Positions 17,981-27,440 are shown, numbered from the stretch's first letter. The stretch: 64,000 nucleotides of DNA from Donghicola mangrovi (GCF_013377535.1 NZ_JABCJE010000002.1:434001-498000); one strand, 5' to 3'. A program made the numbers and translations. Notes: generated by a model not told the origin, from the letters alone.

Positions 17981-18045
17981 CACGATGATCACCCTGATGT
18001 TGCCCTCTCTGACAGGGCCGGAACCGGCGTCTCAATGGAATAAAG

Positions 18046-18969
18046 CTACAGAACCGTCAGCTGGTCGTTGCCGCCCTTGATGTGCCGGATCATCGCTTGT
18101 TCCAACACGCGCCAGACACGGTCGACGCGCGGCGTGTGGCGCAGCACCTCGGGCGCTGTCAGCCACACCGGCAGAGAGGGCGTGGGTATCTCGGGCACCA
18201 AATGCTCCAGATCCGGTTCAGCGCGGCCCAAGGTGACTTGCCCGAAACCGATCCCGCAGCCCGCCTTGACCATCTCCCAATAGACCGACTGGTTGTCCGT
18301 CCGCAGGACAAAGCTGTCCCGCGTCGCCTCGATCCCCAGTGCCCGCATCCCATGCAGCAGCAGATCGCTGCGATCATACCCGATCAGATCATGCCCCATC
18401 ATGTCCGCAATGGTTTGCGGCCGCCCGCGACGTTCCAGGTAGGCGCGACTGGCAAAGGCCCCGATCCGGATGTCCCCCAGAGGCCGCGTCACCATATCCA
18501 GCTGCGTCGGGCGGTACATGCGCAGGGCGATATCCGCCTCGCGGAACAGCAGGTTCTCCGTGGTGTCCGAGGGCACAAGATCGATGTGAAGCTGCGGAAT
18601 ATCCCGCCTCAGGTCTGCCAACACACGGGGCAAGACGTAGTGCGAAATGATGATCGACGCGGTGATCCGCACCGTTCCCGACAGCCCCGCATCAGCCCCT
18701 GCCGCGGCAAGTCGCATTTGCGCGGCAGCAGCCTCCATGCTTTGGGCGTGGGGCAGCAGGGTCCGCCCTGCCTCGGTCAAGGCAAGCCCGCGCGGTTGCC
18801 GGTAGAACAGCTCGACCCCTATGGCTTGCTCTAGCGCGTGAATTTGTCTGCTGACCGTCGGCTGGGACGACCTCAGCGCCCGCGCCGCGGCTGACAATGA
18901 TCCGGTCTGCGCCACACGGGCGAAGACTTTGAGCAGTGTCCAATCCAGATCAGCGGGCGAAATATCCAT
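18046..18969 (-). CDS. LysR-family transcriptional regulator
   Basis: Protein of 307 aa. The N-terminal helix-turn-helix is LLKVFARVAQTGSLSAAARALRSSQPTVSRQIHALEQAIGVELF, followed by a linker helix and a periplasmic-binding-like effector domain (GTVRITASIIISHYVLPRVLADLRRDIP, CGIGFGQV). It is divergent from the NAD-epimerase-like gene with 94 bases between starts, so that gene is the likely target. The inducer is unknown. Confidence 0.92.
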   Translation of the reverse strand: MDISPADLDWTLLKVFARVAQTGSLSAAARALRSSQPTVSRQIHALEQAIGVELFYRQPRGLALTEAGRTLLPHAQSMEAAAAQMRLAAAGADAGLSGTVRITASIIISHYVLPRVLADLRRDIPQLHIDLVPSDTTENLLFREADIALRMYRPTQLDMVTRPLGDIRIGAFASRAYLERRGRPQTIADMMGHDLIGYDRSDLLLHGMRALGIEATRDSFVLRTDNQSVYWEMVKAGCGIGFGQVTLGRAEPDLEHLVPEIPTPSLPVWLTAPEVLRHTPRVDRVWRVLEQAMIRHIKGGNDQLTVL

Positions 18970-19063
18970 TCATATGTGGATAGCACATCCCCAACTTCTG
19001 GCAATTTCTATTCATCGGCGTTCGAGGGATAATCCCCTCATCCGACCATGAAAGGAGAGCGCC

Positions 19064-19945
19064 ATGACCGGAACAGTGTTAATCCTAGGGGCATCCGGCA
19101 AGATCGGACGCCATGCGAGTTCGGCCTTCAACGCGGCTGGGTGGACCGTCCGCCCCTATGATCGCCAAGCAGGCGACATGATCCGTCAAGCCGCAGGCGC
19201 GCAGGTTATTGTGAACGGCCTGAACCCGCCGAACTACCACAATTGGGGCGAATTGATCCCGCAGATCACCGCGCAAGTTATTGATGCCGCGCGGTCTTCG
19301 GGAGCGACCGTGATTGTGCCCGGAAATGTCTACGTCTTTAGCGAGACGGCAGGCGTCTGGTCCGAAACCACGCCCCACCGTCCGGTAAGCCGCAAAGGCC
19401 ATATCCGCGAAGAGATGGAGCAAACCTATGCGCAATCCGGCGTGCAAACGATCCTGCTGCGGTCTGGCGACTTTATTTCCGGCACGGCGGGAGACTCGGA
19501 TCTGATGGGCGTTATGCACCTGCGCAGCCTGAACCGGGGCGTGGTCACCGCCCTTGGCCCCGCAGATACGATGCATGCCTTTGGCTATCTGCCAGACTGG
19601 GCCGACTGCGCGGTGCGTTTGGCCGAGAAACGAGCGGAGTTGCCCTTCTGGACCGATGTCTGCCTTGGCGGGGCGAATTTCACGATTAACGAGCTGGCGA
19701 GGGTTCTGTCTGACGCGCTAGGTCGGCCCTTGCAGGTCAAGGAGTTCGGCTGGTGGCAGCTGCGTCTGGCCGCGCCGGTCTGGGAAATGGCTCGGGAACT
19801 TATGGAAATGCGCTACCTGTGGGAAACGCCGCATAGCTTGGATCAGAGTAAACTGACTGCCCTGCTCCCCGAGTTCCGCAATACGGATTTGCGGACCGTG
19901 ATGTGCGCGGGTCTAACGTTGGAAAAGATGCGCCGAGCGGCCTAG
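19064..19945 (+). CDS. NAD-dependent epimerase/dehydratase-family protein
   Basis: Protein of 293 aa. The N-terminal MTGTVLILGASGKIGRHASSAF carries the GxxGxxG dinucleotide-binding motif. Later parts resemble atypical SDRs that read nucleoside-sugar or NAD(P) (IVPGNVYVFSETAGVWSETTPHRP, ILLRSGDFISGTAG). The usual YxxxK is not obvious: the VYVF segment sits near that site but no Lys follows at the right spacing, so catalysis is uncertain. The ATG has AAAGGAG seven bases upstream. The gene is probably controlled by the divergent LysR protein. Confidence 0.78.
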   Translation: MTGTVLILGASGKIGRHASSAFNAAGWTVRPYDRQAGDMIRQAAGAQVIVNGLNPPNYHNWGELIPQITAQVIDAARSSGATVIVPGNVYVFSETAGVWSETTPHRPVSRKGHIREEMEQTYAQSGVQTILLRSGDFISGTAGDSDLMGVMHLRSLNRGVVTALGPADTMHAFGYLPDWADCAVRLAEKRAELPFWTDVCLGGANFTINELARVLSDALGRPLQVKEFGWWQLRLAAPVWEMARELMEMRYLWETPHSLDQSKLTALLPEFRNTDLRTVMCAGLTLEKMRRAA

Positions 19946-20003
19946 TGGCCGAGCGTATTGCACTTTCTCGGTGACGTAACCAGCCCGTCATCGTGAGCAA
20001 AGG

Positions 20004-20023
20004 CCCGAAGCTCCAGCTTCGGG
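20004..20023. terminator. perfect 9-bp stem hairpin after the epimerase gene, no T tract
   Basis: CCCGAAGCT is followed by two bases and AGCTTCGGG. The hairpin lies 58 bases after the epimerase stop. A T run is missing, so it may act as an mRNA-stabilising hairpin or a weak terminator. Confidence 0.4.
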
Positions 20024-20352
20024 TGGTCCAGAGTTGGTAGGCACAGCCTGCTATCTCTCGACCTTGAAACAAGAACCGGCTCCTCACGTAAGAAAGACCG
20101 CGAAGCGCATCAATCGCAGCGGCGATCCCGCTTTTGAAGGAATATTGCACTTACAGGTGCCTCGGGGGAACGCGTCCAAGGTCGAGCGCACAAGCCTTGA
20201 AACGAATCACTTTCACTTACCTTCTCTGCGCAACTAGAAATCTGCTTGCGCTAAGATCGCAGACAATCCCAAAGACGAAAAGGAGATTGTTCTGGAATTT
20301 CTCTAAAATCGATTTCGAATTATGTCATAATATTGGCTTATTTTGGTAAGTT

Positions 20353-20387
20353 TTGTGTAATTACACTACTGAGATTGTGTAATTACA
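20353..20387. promoter_or_regulatory. twin palindromic operator-like sites (TTGTGTAATTACA x2)
   Basis: TTGTGTAATTACA occurs at 20353-20365 and 20375-20387. Each copy holds the perfect palindrome TGTAATTACA; in the first copy it extends to the 12-bp GTGTAATTACAC. The copies are 22 bases apart centre to centre, about two helical turns. No gene overlaps them. Confidence 0.45.
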
Positions 20388-21210
20388 ATTTAGGGGTTAT
20401 CAAAATTTGGACGAGCGTTCTCGGATGTAATTTGCCGCTTCCACTCAATAACACACAAGTAGCGGTCAATGATTTTGACGGGGCGCGGTTGTAGATAAAT
20501 GATGCCTTCTGACTGAATAGTTTCAGTTGGCGGGAATGCCGTGAAAGCTGGAAACAGAAATTTCTGAGGGGTTCGCGTTTAAAACACGCTTCTGTGTGCG
20601 ATAATCACTGATGCTTCAAATGAAGTTTTGGTCTCATGTAGAGGTATTGATTTTAAGAAATGAAAGTCGGTCGCGCTGCGAGATAGCTGCAATATCGGCT
20701 GGTGTCATATAGAGGTGTTTGAGAAGGATGAGTGTGGAATAACTGCTGAGAGCAGAGGTTAGAAAAGTGGGGACTGAACTTCTGTGTCACTTATCGGCAG
20801 GAAGTTAGGTGTCGATTTTCCTCTTTAACAGTAAAGAATTCAATCTTCTCTACGACTTGCATCTCTCTCCAATGAGAAAGAATTCTTCCTATTTGATAAG
20901 TCCGTTTTGAAGGCGATCATCGGATTGATGAAATAAATAATTCGAGAACCCTTCTCGTTGTCTAGCGCCCTCCAAAGGCGAGAGAGCGGCTAAATGCGGC
21001 TAATTGAATTTTATATATAATTTGAGATTTCTGAAGTTCCTTCCTAATTAAAATTTCAGGCGCGCCATCAATCCATTTGAGATTGTTTCCAATAATATCG
21101 CGCCGAGCGGCTTTGGCTGGAGAAAATCACAGGTCTGAATTTGTGGCCTTAATATCTTAAAAACCGTTTCGGCGTTTGCCGGGCGGAGTCGGTACAAGTG
21201 GAATGTGTTT

Positions 21211-23271
21211 ATGGCATCAACTCTGGATGTAACTGGTTATCTTTACGCCTATAACGGGACCTTGGCGCAACTGCTTTCGCTTACAGTTATGCCGTCCTTT
21301 ACCTCTGTATCGGGCACGATTGCCATTACCGACGACAATGGCGTCTTGACTTCGGGCGAAACCAGTAGCCTGACGATCAACGGGTCCACTCAATCGGTCG
21401 ATTATGAGGGTGTCGCGAGCTTTAACTCCTATAGTCTGATCGGCAGTTTACTTGGCGCGCTTCTGGGATCTACCGATGCGGCTGTCTTCACGACCGCGAC
21501 GGGCAAAATCTATGTTTATGCGCCGGACGGTTTCCCTGCCCTGTCCGGAATTGCGACGACGATTACCCTCGATAGCTCGGCCTCTTACGATATGGTGCCG
21601 GACACTGCTGGCGTGGACGGCACCAGCGGTGATGACATTATGCCAGTCGGCTACACCGATGCGGGCGGCGATCAGATTACCGATTACAAGGCCGGCTTTC
21701 TGGGGATCGGCTACCAGTCGGGCAATGACTCGATCTACGGCTATGCGGGCAATGACAGCATTAATGCAGGCAGCGGGAATGACCATGTGTCTGGCGGCAC
21801 CGGCAACGACACGCTGCTAGGGGCGGACGGGAATGACACGCTCTACGGTGACGAAGGCAATGACAGCATCAATGGCGGTGCAGGAAATGACCTGATTTAT
21901 GGCGGCACGGATGACGACACCATTACCGGCGGCCTTGGCAAGGACACGGTCTACGGAGGCGACGGCAATGATACGTGGCTTGCGGGGGGCACCGACAGCG
22001 GCACGGACATTGTTCACCTCGAGGGCGGCGACGACGTTGCCGAGGTTGGTTACTACACCCCTGCTGACGGGATTGAGATTCTGGATGGCGGTGACGGCAA
22101 CGACACGATCGCGCTGGATGCGGCTGTCGTCGACGCCTTCGATATCGGCATCACCCTGAACGATGACGGCACGGCGACGAACATCGGCTTCAGCACCGAA
22201 ACCCTGAATTTCGAGAACGTGCGCGGGAACTCTGGTGCGAACCAGATTACCGGTAACTCTTTGGACAACGAACTGATCGGTGTGGGCGGGCAAGACACCC
22301 TGTCCGGTGGCGCCGGGAACGATACGCTGGACGGCGGGGCGGACAGTGACACTCTGGCTGGCGGTGACGGTGATGATGTTCTGATCGGCGGGGCCGGAGC
22401 GGACAGTCAAACGGGCGGTGCGGGCAACGATCTGTTTATCATCGGTTCGGCGGCGGACGCGAACGGCGATGTCATCATTGGCGGCACGGGGCCGGATGGC
22501 ACCACCGACATGGACCAGATCGACCTGAGCGCGCTGGACCCCTCTACCTATACCATCACCGCGGTCGATGATCCGAACGACAGTGGCGCTAAAATGGGGA
22601 CAGTGAACTTCACCACCGGCGAGGTTCTGACCTTTAGCGGGATCGAGATCATTTGTTTTTGCGACGGGACCGAGATCATCACCATCGACGGCCCCACACT
22701 GGTCGAGGATCTGAGAGAAGGCGATCTGGTCCTGACGATGGACAATGGTTACCAGCCGGTGCGCTGGATCGGATGCAAGGCGCTGTCCCCGGCTGACCTG
22801 CAAGCCTCTTCGAAATTACGACCGATCCGCATCGCTGCCGGCGCGCTTGGACGTGGCACCCCGTCTCGGGATCTGCTGGTGTCGAGGCAGCACCGCGTTC
22901 TGCTGCGCTCGGCGATTGCCGCTCGGATGATCGGAGTCAGTGAGGTTCTGGTTGCTGCGGTCAAATTGCTCGGCGTTCCCGGGATCGAAGTCGCGATGGA
23001 TGTGCAGAGTGTGAAATACTTCCACATTCTCTTTGACCGTCACGAAATCATCTTTTCCAACGGCGCAGCCACCGAGAGTTTGTTCACCGGCCCCGAAGCG
23101 CTGAAATCCGTGTCCGAGGACACCCGCGCCGAACTACTTGCGCTGTTCCCCGACATCGAAGCAACGACAGAGCGCGTGGCCGCCCGACATATCCTGTCCA
23201 AAGGTCGCTCGGTGCAACGTCTGATTGCGCGTCACGCGAAGAACCAGAAAGAGTTGGTGGATTTGATTTGA
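21211..23271 (+). CDS. RTX calcium-binding repeat protein with C-terminal Hint domain
   Basis: Protein of 686 aa from the ATG at 21211; a GTG two codons upstream is possible. Residues 1 to about 165 are a beta-rich region of unknown family. About 170-265 are nine tandem GGxGxDxxx nonapeptides (for example GGAGNDLIY, GGDGNDTWL), and a second block of about six lies near residues 365-425. RTX repeats bind calcium and mark proteins exported by type I secretion. The last 180 residues form a Hint_2-type domain starting CFCDGTEIITIDG with DLREGDLVLTMDNGYQPVRWIG and SRQHRVLLRS. Hint domains in this setting are common in Rhodobacteraceae and may self-cleave at the Cys. No secretion genes are adjacent. 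Confidence 0.85.
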   Translation: MASTLDVTGYLYAYNGTLAQLLSLTVMPSFTSVSGTIAITDDNGVLTSGETSSLTINGSTQSVDYEGVASFNSYSLIGSLLGALLGSTDAAVFTTATGKIYVYAPDGFPALSGIATTITLDSSASYDMVPDTAGVDGTSGDDIMPVGYTDAGGDQITDYKAGFLGIGYQSGNDSIYGYAGNDSINAGSGNDHVSGGTGNDTLLGADGNDTLYGDEGNDSINGGAGNDLIYGGTDDDTITGGLGKDTVYGGDGNDTWLAGGTDSGTDIVHLEGGDDVAEVGYYTPADGIEILDGGDGNDTIALDAAVVDAFDIGITLNDDGTATNIGFSTETLNFENVRGNSGANQITGNSLDNELIGVGGQDTLSGGAGNDTLDGGADSDTLAGGDGDDVLIGGAGADSQTGGAGNDLFIIGSAADANGDVIIGGTGPDGTTDMDQIDLSALDPSTYTITAVDDPNDSGAKMGTVNFTTGEVLTFSGIEIICFCDGTEIITIDGPTLVEDLREGDLVLTMDNGYQPVRWIGCKALSPADLQASSKLRPIRIAAGALGRGTPSRDLLVSRQHRVLLRSAIAARMIGVSEVLVAAVKLLGVPGIEVAMDVQSVKYFHILFDRHEIIFSNGAATESLFTGPEALKSVSEDTRAELLALFPDIEATTERVAARHILSKGRSVQRLIARHAKNQKELVDLI

Positions 23272-23454
23272 TTTGATTGGGGCTGAGCGTTCAACAGGCG
23301 GCCACGCTGGTCGCTGAAGCGGAGAAAAGTCGGCAGCCTTTCTGTGGGCTTTCGCCTTACAAGTGCTCTTTGTGGAGCCAAATAATCTCAAGATAACTAG
23401 GAGCTCGGGGTCCTAAAAATTTCGGAACGATTGAGTGTGAGTACGTTTGTGGGT

Positions 23455-23470
23455 AATGGCGGACAGTGAG
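23455..23470. repeat. attL core of the island
   Basis: A 16-bp direct copy of the tRNA-Ser 3' end (AATGGCGGACAGTGAG). The match stops at both edges (t/a before, a/g after). The integrase gene begins 155 bases to the right. Confidence 0.8.
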
Positions 23471-23490
23471 ACCGCCATTATAGTATCTCT

Positions 23491-23620
23491 GTGGGGCTCA
23501 TGCGCGTTCTAATATACTGCTTTTATAATTATATTTAGATACTTGACGGATAGTTCGATTTCCGGAAGTCTCACAGCGTTGCAGGTAGCCCCACTCAAAT
23601 GTGGGGCCAGAAGTGGGGCT
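23491..23620. repeat. GTGGGGCT copies beside attL, candidate integrase arm-type sites
   Basis: GTGGGGCT occurs at 23491-23498 and 23613-23620, inverted at 23587-23594, with a one-base variant GTGGGGCC at 23601. The same word occurs near the other island end. Tyrosine integrases of this class bind short arm-type repeats flanking the core, so this is a candidate set. Confidence 0.45.
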
Positions 23621-23625
23621 GAGAG

Positions 23626-24858
23626 ATGGTAAAGCAGCTAACCGACACACAAGCACGTGCTCTAAAGGCAGGCGGAAAAGCTGTTCCAGTTGGGGGCGTC
23701 AAAGGGCTTCGCTTGATCCCTGGTAAGCTCGATGGACGCGGAAAGTACGAACTCAGGTTCACCTCTCCTGTGACAGGAAAACGAAGGGATATGGGGCTTG
23801 GAAATTACCCAGATATCTCTCTTGGAAAAATCCGAACGATTGCTATCCAGCACTGGCAGGTGATTGATGAGGGCCGCGATCCGATCATGGTGCGCGATGA
23901 AGAAAAGCGAGCAATCCATCGCGCCTCTGCAAAGATGACATTCAAGGAAGCCGCCGAGAAAGCCTACGCGCAAAAGAAGGATGGCTTCAAAAATCAGAAG
24001 CACAGTGCGCAATGGATCAATACTCTGCGGCAGCATGCATATCCACGTGTCGGAAACCTGCCAGTTGAGGGCCTGACCACATCTGACTTTGCCGAAGTCC
24101 TGAAGCCAATTTGGCTGAAGACCCCGGAAACTGCGGATCGCGTGAGGCAGCGCTGCCATGCGGTTATGGAGCACTGTATTGCGGAACAGCTCATCCAAAC
24201 CAATCCGCTTCAATCTGTTAAGAAACTGCTGCCACAGCAAAAGAAGGCGTCCAATGCACATCACTGTGCGGTTCCTTATCTTGACCTGCCCGATGTCATT
24301 CGGCTGATCTATCCCGATCCGCAAAAGGTCTCTGCAGGCCGTAGTGCGCTCACGTTTGTGATCTTGACGGCCACCCGTTCTGGAGAGGTCCGCAAATTGA
24401 CTTGGGATCAAATCGATTTCGCCGAGCGGATGTGGCACATTCCTGCTGAGAACACCAAAACAGGTGCCTCCCATGAAGTCCCGCTAAGCGAGCAAGCGCT
24501 TAGAATTCTGAACTATCAGCGTGGTTCCTATGATGGCGACTATAAAGAAGTCTTTCGTGCAAGCGCACGCGGTCCGCTCAGCGACATGACCCTCACGAAA
24601 GTTCTGCGTGACAACAACATTGTTGGAGACGTTCCGGGACGCACAGCCACGACCCATGGTTTCCGTTCGACGTTCCGCGACTGGGCTGCGGAAAACGGGT
24701 ATCCCTTTGAGGTTGCCGAGGCAGCCCTTGCTCATACGGTCAAAGGGGGCGCTGTCAGGCCATATTATCGCACCCGCCATCTTGAACAACGGAAGGACAT
24801 GATGAACGCGTGGGGCGACCATGTGTTCTCAAAATGGGATGTTCTCAAAGTTACTTAG
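23626..24858 (+). CDS. int: P4-type tyrosine site-specific integrase of the island
   Basis: Protein of 410 aa. The N-terminal DUF4102-like arm-binding domain (about 1-95) shows GGVKGLRLIPGKLDGRGKYELRFTSPVTGKRRDMGLGNYPDISL. A core-binding domain covers about 105-200 and the catalytic domain about 215-400. Catalytic residues visible are R251 (TATRSGEVRKLTW), H344 and R347 (THGFRSTFRDW), H370 (ALAHTVKGG) and Y380 in RPYYR. All are intact, so the enzyme may be active. It sits next to attL, at the end far from the intact tRNA gene. Confidence 0.95.
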   Translation: MVKQLTDTQARALKAGGKAVPVGGVKGLRLIPGKLDGRGKYELRFTSPVTGKRRDMGLGNYPDISLGKIRTIAIQHWQVIDEGRDPIMVRDEEKRAIHRASAKMTFKEAAEKAYAQKKDGFKNQKHSAQWINTLRQHAYPRVGNLPVEGLTTSDFAEVLKPIWLKTPETADRVRQRCHAVMEHCIAEQLIQTNPLQSVKKLLPQQKKASNAHHCAVPYLDLPDVIRLIYPDPQKVSAGRSALTFVILTATRSGEVRKLTWDQIDFAERMWHIPAENTKTGASHEVPLSEQALRILNYQRGSYDGDYKEVFRASARGPLSDMTLTKVLRDNNIVGDVPGRTATTHGFRSTFRDWAAENGYPFEVAEAALAHTVKGGAVRPYYRTRHLEQRKDMMNAWGDHVFSKWDVLKVT

Positions 24859-24973
24859 CATCGCGCCAACGCGCGATGGCTATCTGCAGTCAATGCATTC
24901 CTAATTTTGCATTCGTTAATCTGAGCGCAAACATTTTCATGTAAAACTGTCCTCATAGAAGGATCAGTCCAAA

Positions 24974-25165
24974 ATGGAGACTACGAAAATTATAAAAATC
25001 CGCGCTGTCTGTGAGATGACACAACTCAGTCGCGCAACAATTTACAGGAAGCAGGTGGCTGGCGAGTTCCCGTCTTCCGTTAAGCTCAGCACACGATGTG
25101 TGGGCTGGTATGCAGACGAAATTGAAATGTGGCTCGGGCAATTGCCGAGAACACATAGCGGGTAG
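24974..25165 (+). CDS. AlpA-family small DNA-binding regulator/excisionase
   Basis: Protein of 63 aa: IIKIRAVCEMTQLSRATIYRKQVAGEFPSSVKLSTRCVGWYADEIEMWLGQL. This is the MerR-like winged-helix fold of AlpA, which in P4-like elements controls integrase or works as an excisionase. It follows the integrase by 115 bases on the same strand, as is usual in such elements. Confidence 0.88.
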   Translation: METTKIIKIRAVCEMTQLSRATIYRKQVAGEFPSSVKLSTRCVGWYADEIEMWLGQLPRTHSG

Positions 25166-25581
25166 CTCTCTGTATGAAAAGTCACATTCATTCGAACTCT
25201 TAACAGAGGTAAACCATCTCTTGTGACCTGTCTTGGCTTCCCTTACCGAGAAACCTTCGCAGCGCGCATTTCGCAAACACAACTGCCCGCCCCTGATCTG
25301 CCAAGACATCAGCGATCGCTCTGGGACATCCGCGGATGTGGAAGAGCAATTCCTATCAACCGCAGTCAGTTATCCTTCGGAAAGAAGATGGAGTTTTTGA
25401 CCTGAAGCTACGCAAGCGTAAAACGGGCAATAGCTTAGAGGCCCGACTTCTAGCTCTCGAGATGTTGGATGTCACAGAGAACTGACCCATGTGGAAACCT
25501 TCCCCAACGCGATTTGTCAGGGATCTTTGGGTAATTTCTCCCAGATTTTGGGGGATACAGAATTAGAATTTTCTTGGCAGG
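25166..25581. other. stretch without a recognised gene
   Basis: A short frame at 25336-25485 (49 codons, MWKSNSYQPQSVILRKEDGV to ALEMLDVTEN) has no ribosome site and no recognised family. The rest shows nothing I can name. It may be debris between the integrase module and the IS remnant. Confidence 0.5.
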
Positions 25582-25957
25582 ATGAACGAAGAGATTCCGA
25601 TGAATAAGACACGTTTCACAGAGACCCGGAACATGGACTTCCTGCGCCATTGAGGGCGGTCTTCCTGCCGCGAGCATGGGATTAGCAGCGCTACACTGTA
25701 CAAATGGCGAACGAATTATGGCGGTATGGATGCAAGCCTAATTTCAGAGCTGAAGGAGATGGCCGAAGAGAATAGGCGCCTAAAGCGCACGTTCGCGCAC
25801 GTCAACATGCAGAACGATCTACTCAAGGAAACGCTGGGACACACGAGTCGGCCAACTCAAGGCCGGGAGTTGGCCGTAAAAGCGGTGGCGGTGTAGGGCG
25901 TCAACATTGCGCTGGCCTGCCTTACATTCCAATCAGTGAGACGTGTTATCGAAGCAG
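25582..25957 (+). pseudogene. degenerate IS3-family transposase remnant (OrfA and start of OrfB)
   Basis: An OrfA start-like MNKTRFTET is followed by a stop and frame shifts. Then comes SATLYKWRTNYGGMDASLIS, with KEMAEENRRLKRTF and NMQNDLLKETLG, the helix-turn-helix and leucine-zipper region of IS3 OrfA. Next is an OrfB-like GVNIALACLTFQ, and after a one-base shift ISETCYR. In-frame stops and shifts show it is dead. It ends abruptly where the first CRISPR repeat begins; no terminal inverted repeat was found on either side. Confidence 0.8.
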
Positions 25958-27440
25958 CCCCGCGCATGCGGAGAACAGTGAAGTCCAAGGTGATGAATCC
26001 ACACCTATCACGGTTCATCCCCGCGCATGCGGGGAACAGGAACACCTGGATAGGTGGGTGGAAACGGCGGACGGTTCATCCCCGCGCATGCGGGGAACAG
26101 TTGCACGATCAGGGGGATCAGCTTCATCATCGCGGTTCATCCCCGCGCAAGCGGGGAACAGGTCTTTGAGATGTTCAGCCAGTTCTTTACGGACGGTTCA
26201 TCCCCGCGCATGCGGGGAACAGTTGTCCACCATTGTCTTTCCTCGCCCGCTGGCCGGTTCATCCCCGCGCATGCGGGGAACAGTTTCCATCGAGCCATTC
26301 TTGATACGCAAGGGGCGGTTCATCCCCGCGCATGCGGGGAACAGTCCGCGCTTGCCGGGCTCGGTAAACGCATCCTCGGTTCATCCCCGCGCATGCGGGG
26401 AACAGACCTGCTCTTGCAGCAGCAATATGCGCTCACGCGGTTCATCCCCGCGCATGCGGGGAACAGCTGCGCATGGCCTCCAGTTCCGTGGCGGTTTTCG
26501 GTTCATCCCCGCGCATGCGGGGAACAGGTCCTCGCCGTCCGCCCGGCGCTGCCAGAGCGGTTCATCCCCGCGCATGCGGGGAACAGGGATCATTCTGCCA
26601 CCCGCGCCCGCTTCCACTCGGTTCATCCCCGCGCATGCGGGGAACAGGCATCGCGGTCAGGGTCTGCCGCAACCTGCATCGGTTCATCCCCGCGCATGCG
26701 GGGAACAGCGGCCACCACCTGGCCCCAATCCGCTGGATTGCGGTTCATCCCCGCGCATGCGGGGAACAGGCGAGGAAGCCCCACTGTTCAGTTGTGATTG
26801 CCGGTTCATCCCCGCGCATGCGGGGAACAGTGCGCCCTCCTCCCATGAACGGATTGCTGCCACGGTTCATCCCCGCGCATGCGGGGAACAGAACGCCAAG
26901 ATTTGACCGTCCCGGCGGGTCAACGGTTCATCCCCGCGCATGCGGGGAACAGGAGATCGCTTCCGCCAGCTAAATATAACTGACCGGTTCATCCCCGCGC
27001 ATGCGGGGAACAGCTCAATCCGCTCAAGCAGCACGGCGACGGTCTCGGTTCATCCCCGCGCATGCGGGGAACAGGCGTTCGCGTTTACCCATGCATTAAC
27101 GGTGCGCGGTTCATCCCCGCGCATGCGGGGAACAGTACCTCGAGATGAACAAAGAACATCTCCATCTCGGTTCATCCCCGCGCATGCGGGGAACAGGCCG
27201 CAGAAATCCTATCAACAACGTGGTCATTCGGTTCATCCCCGCGCATGCGGGGAACAGTGACGGCGAAGACAATCGAACTCTCGATGCCGCGGTTCATCCC
27301 CGCGCATGCGGGGAACAGAGCGCCAGGCTATCGCGAGCGATGCGCCTAATCGGTTCATCCCCGCGCATGCGGGGAACAGTTCCGCTCTTGCCTGCGGTTG
27401 TACTCGCACCCCGGTTCATCCCCGCGCATGCGGGGAACAG
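25950..27440 (-). CRISPR. type I-E CRISPR array, 25 repeats and 24 spacers, transcribed leftwards
   Basis: The repeat is 29 bp with core CCCCGCGCATGCGGGG; 24 near-identical copies start at 26011 and end at 27440, with a 61-bp period and 32-nt spacers. An extra degenerate copy at 25950-25978 has five mismatches. One spacer (26528-26557) is 30 nt, and one repeat (26133-26161) has T to A in the centre. On the minus strand each repeat begins CTGTTCCCCGC and ends GGGGATGAACCG, the usual type I-E orientation with a six-base-pair stem, so the leader is at the right, next to cas2, and the degenerate copy is the old end. Confidence 0.98.

Larger units (their letters stand above)
19946..21210. other. 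1.26 kb AT-rich stretch without a convincing gene
   Basis: No reading frame here has both a plausible start and a recognisable product; the two frames of about 70 codons near 20.1 kb look like chance. It holds a strong hairpin just after the epimerase gene, a twin palindrome at about 20.36 kb, and a very AT-rich block near 21.01 kb (TATATAAT) that may be the RTX gene promoter. Base composition differs clearly from the GC-rich flanks. Confidence 0.6.
23272..23625. other. non-coding left junction of the genomic island
   Basis: No gene is seen. It contains a 12-bp word shared with the right island end (23359-23370), the 16-bp attL core (23455-23470) and several copies of GTGGGGCT between the core and the integrase start. 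Confidence 0.7.

Noticed and set aside
20034-20349. Frames of about 70 codons after the epimerase gene
   Set aside because: Poor starts, no recognised product, and they lie in AT-rich non-coding DNA.
23455-23470. A second, complete tRNA-Ser gene at the left repeat
   Set aside because: Only the 3' 16 bases are present; no acceptor 5' strand or anticodon arm lies to either side, so it is an att copy and not a tRNA gene.
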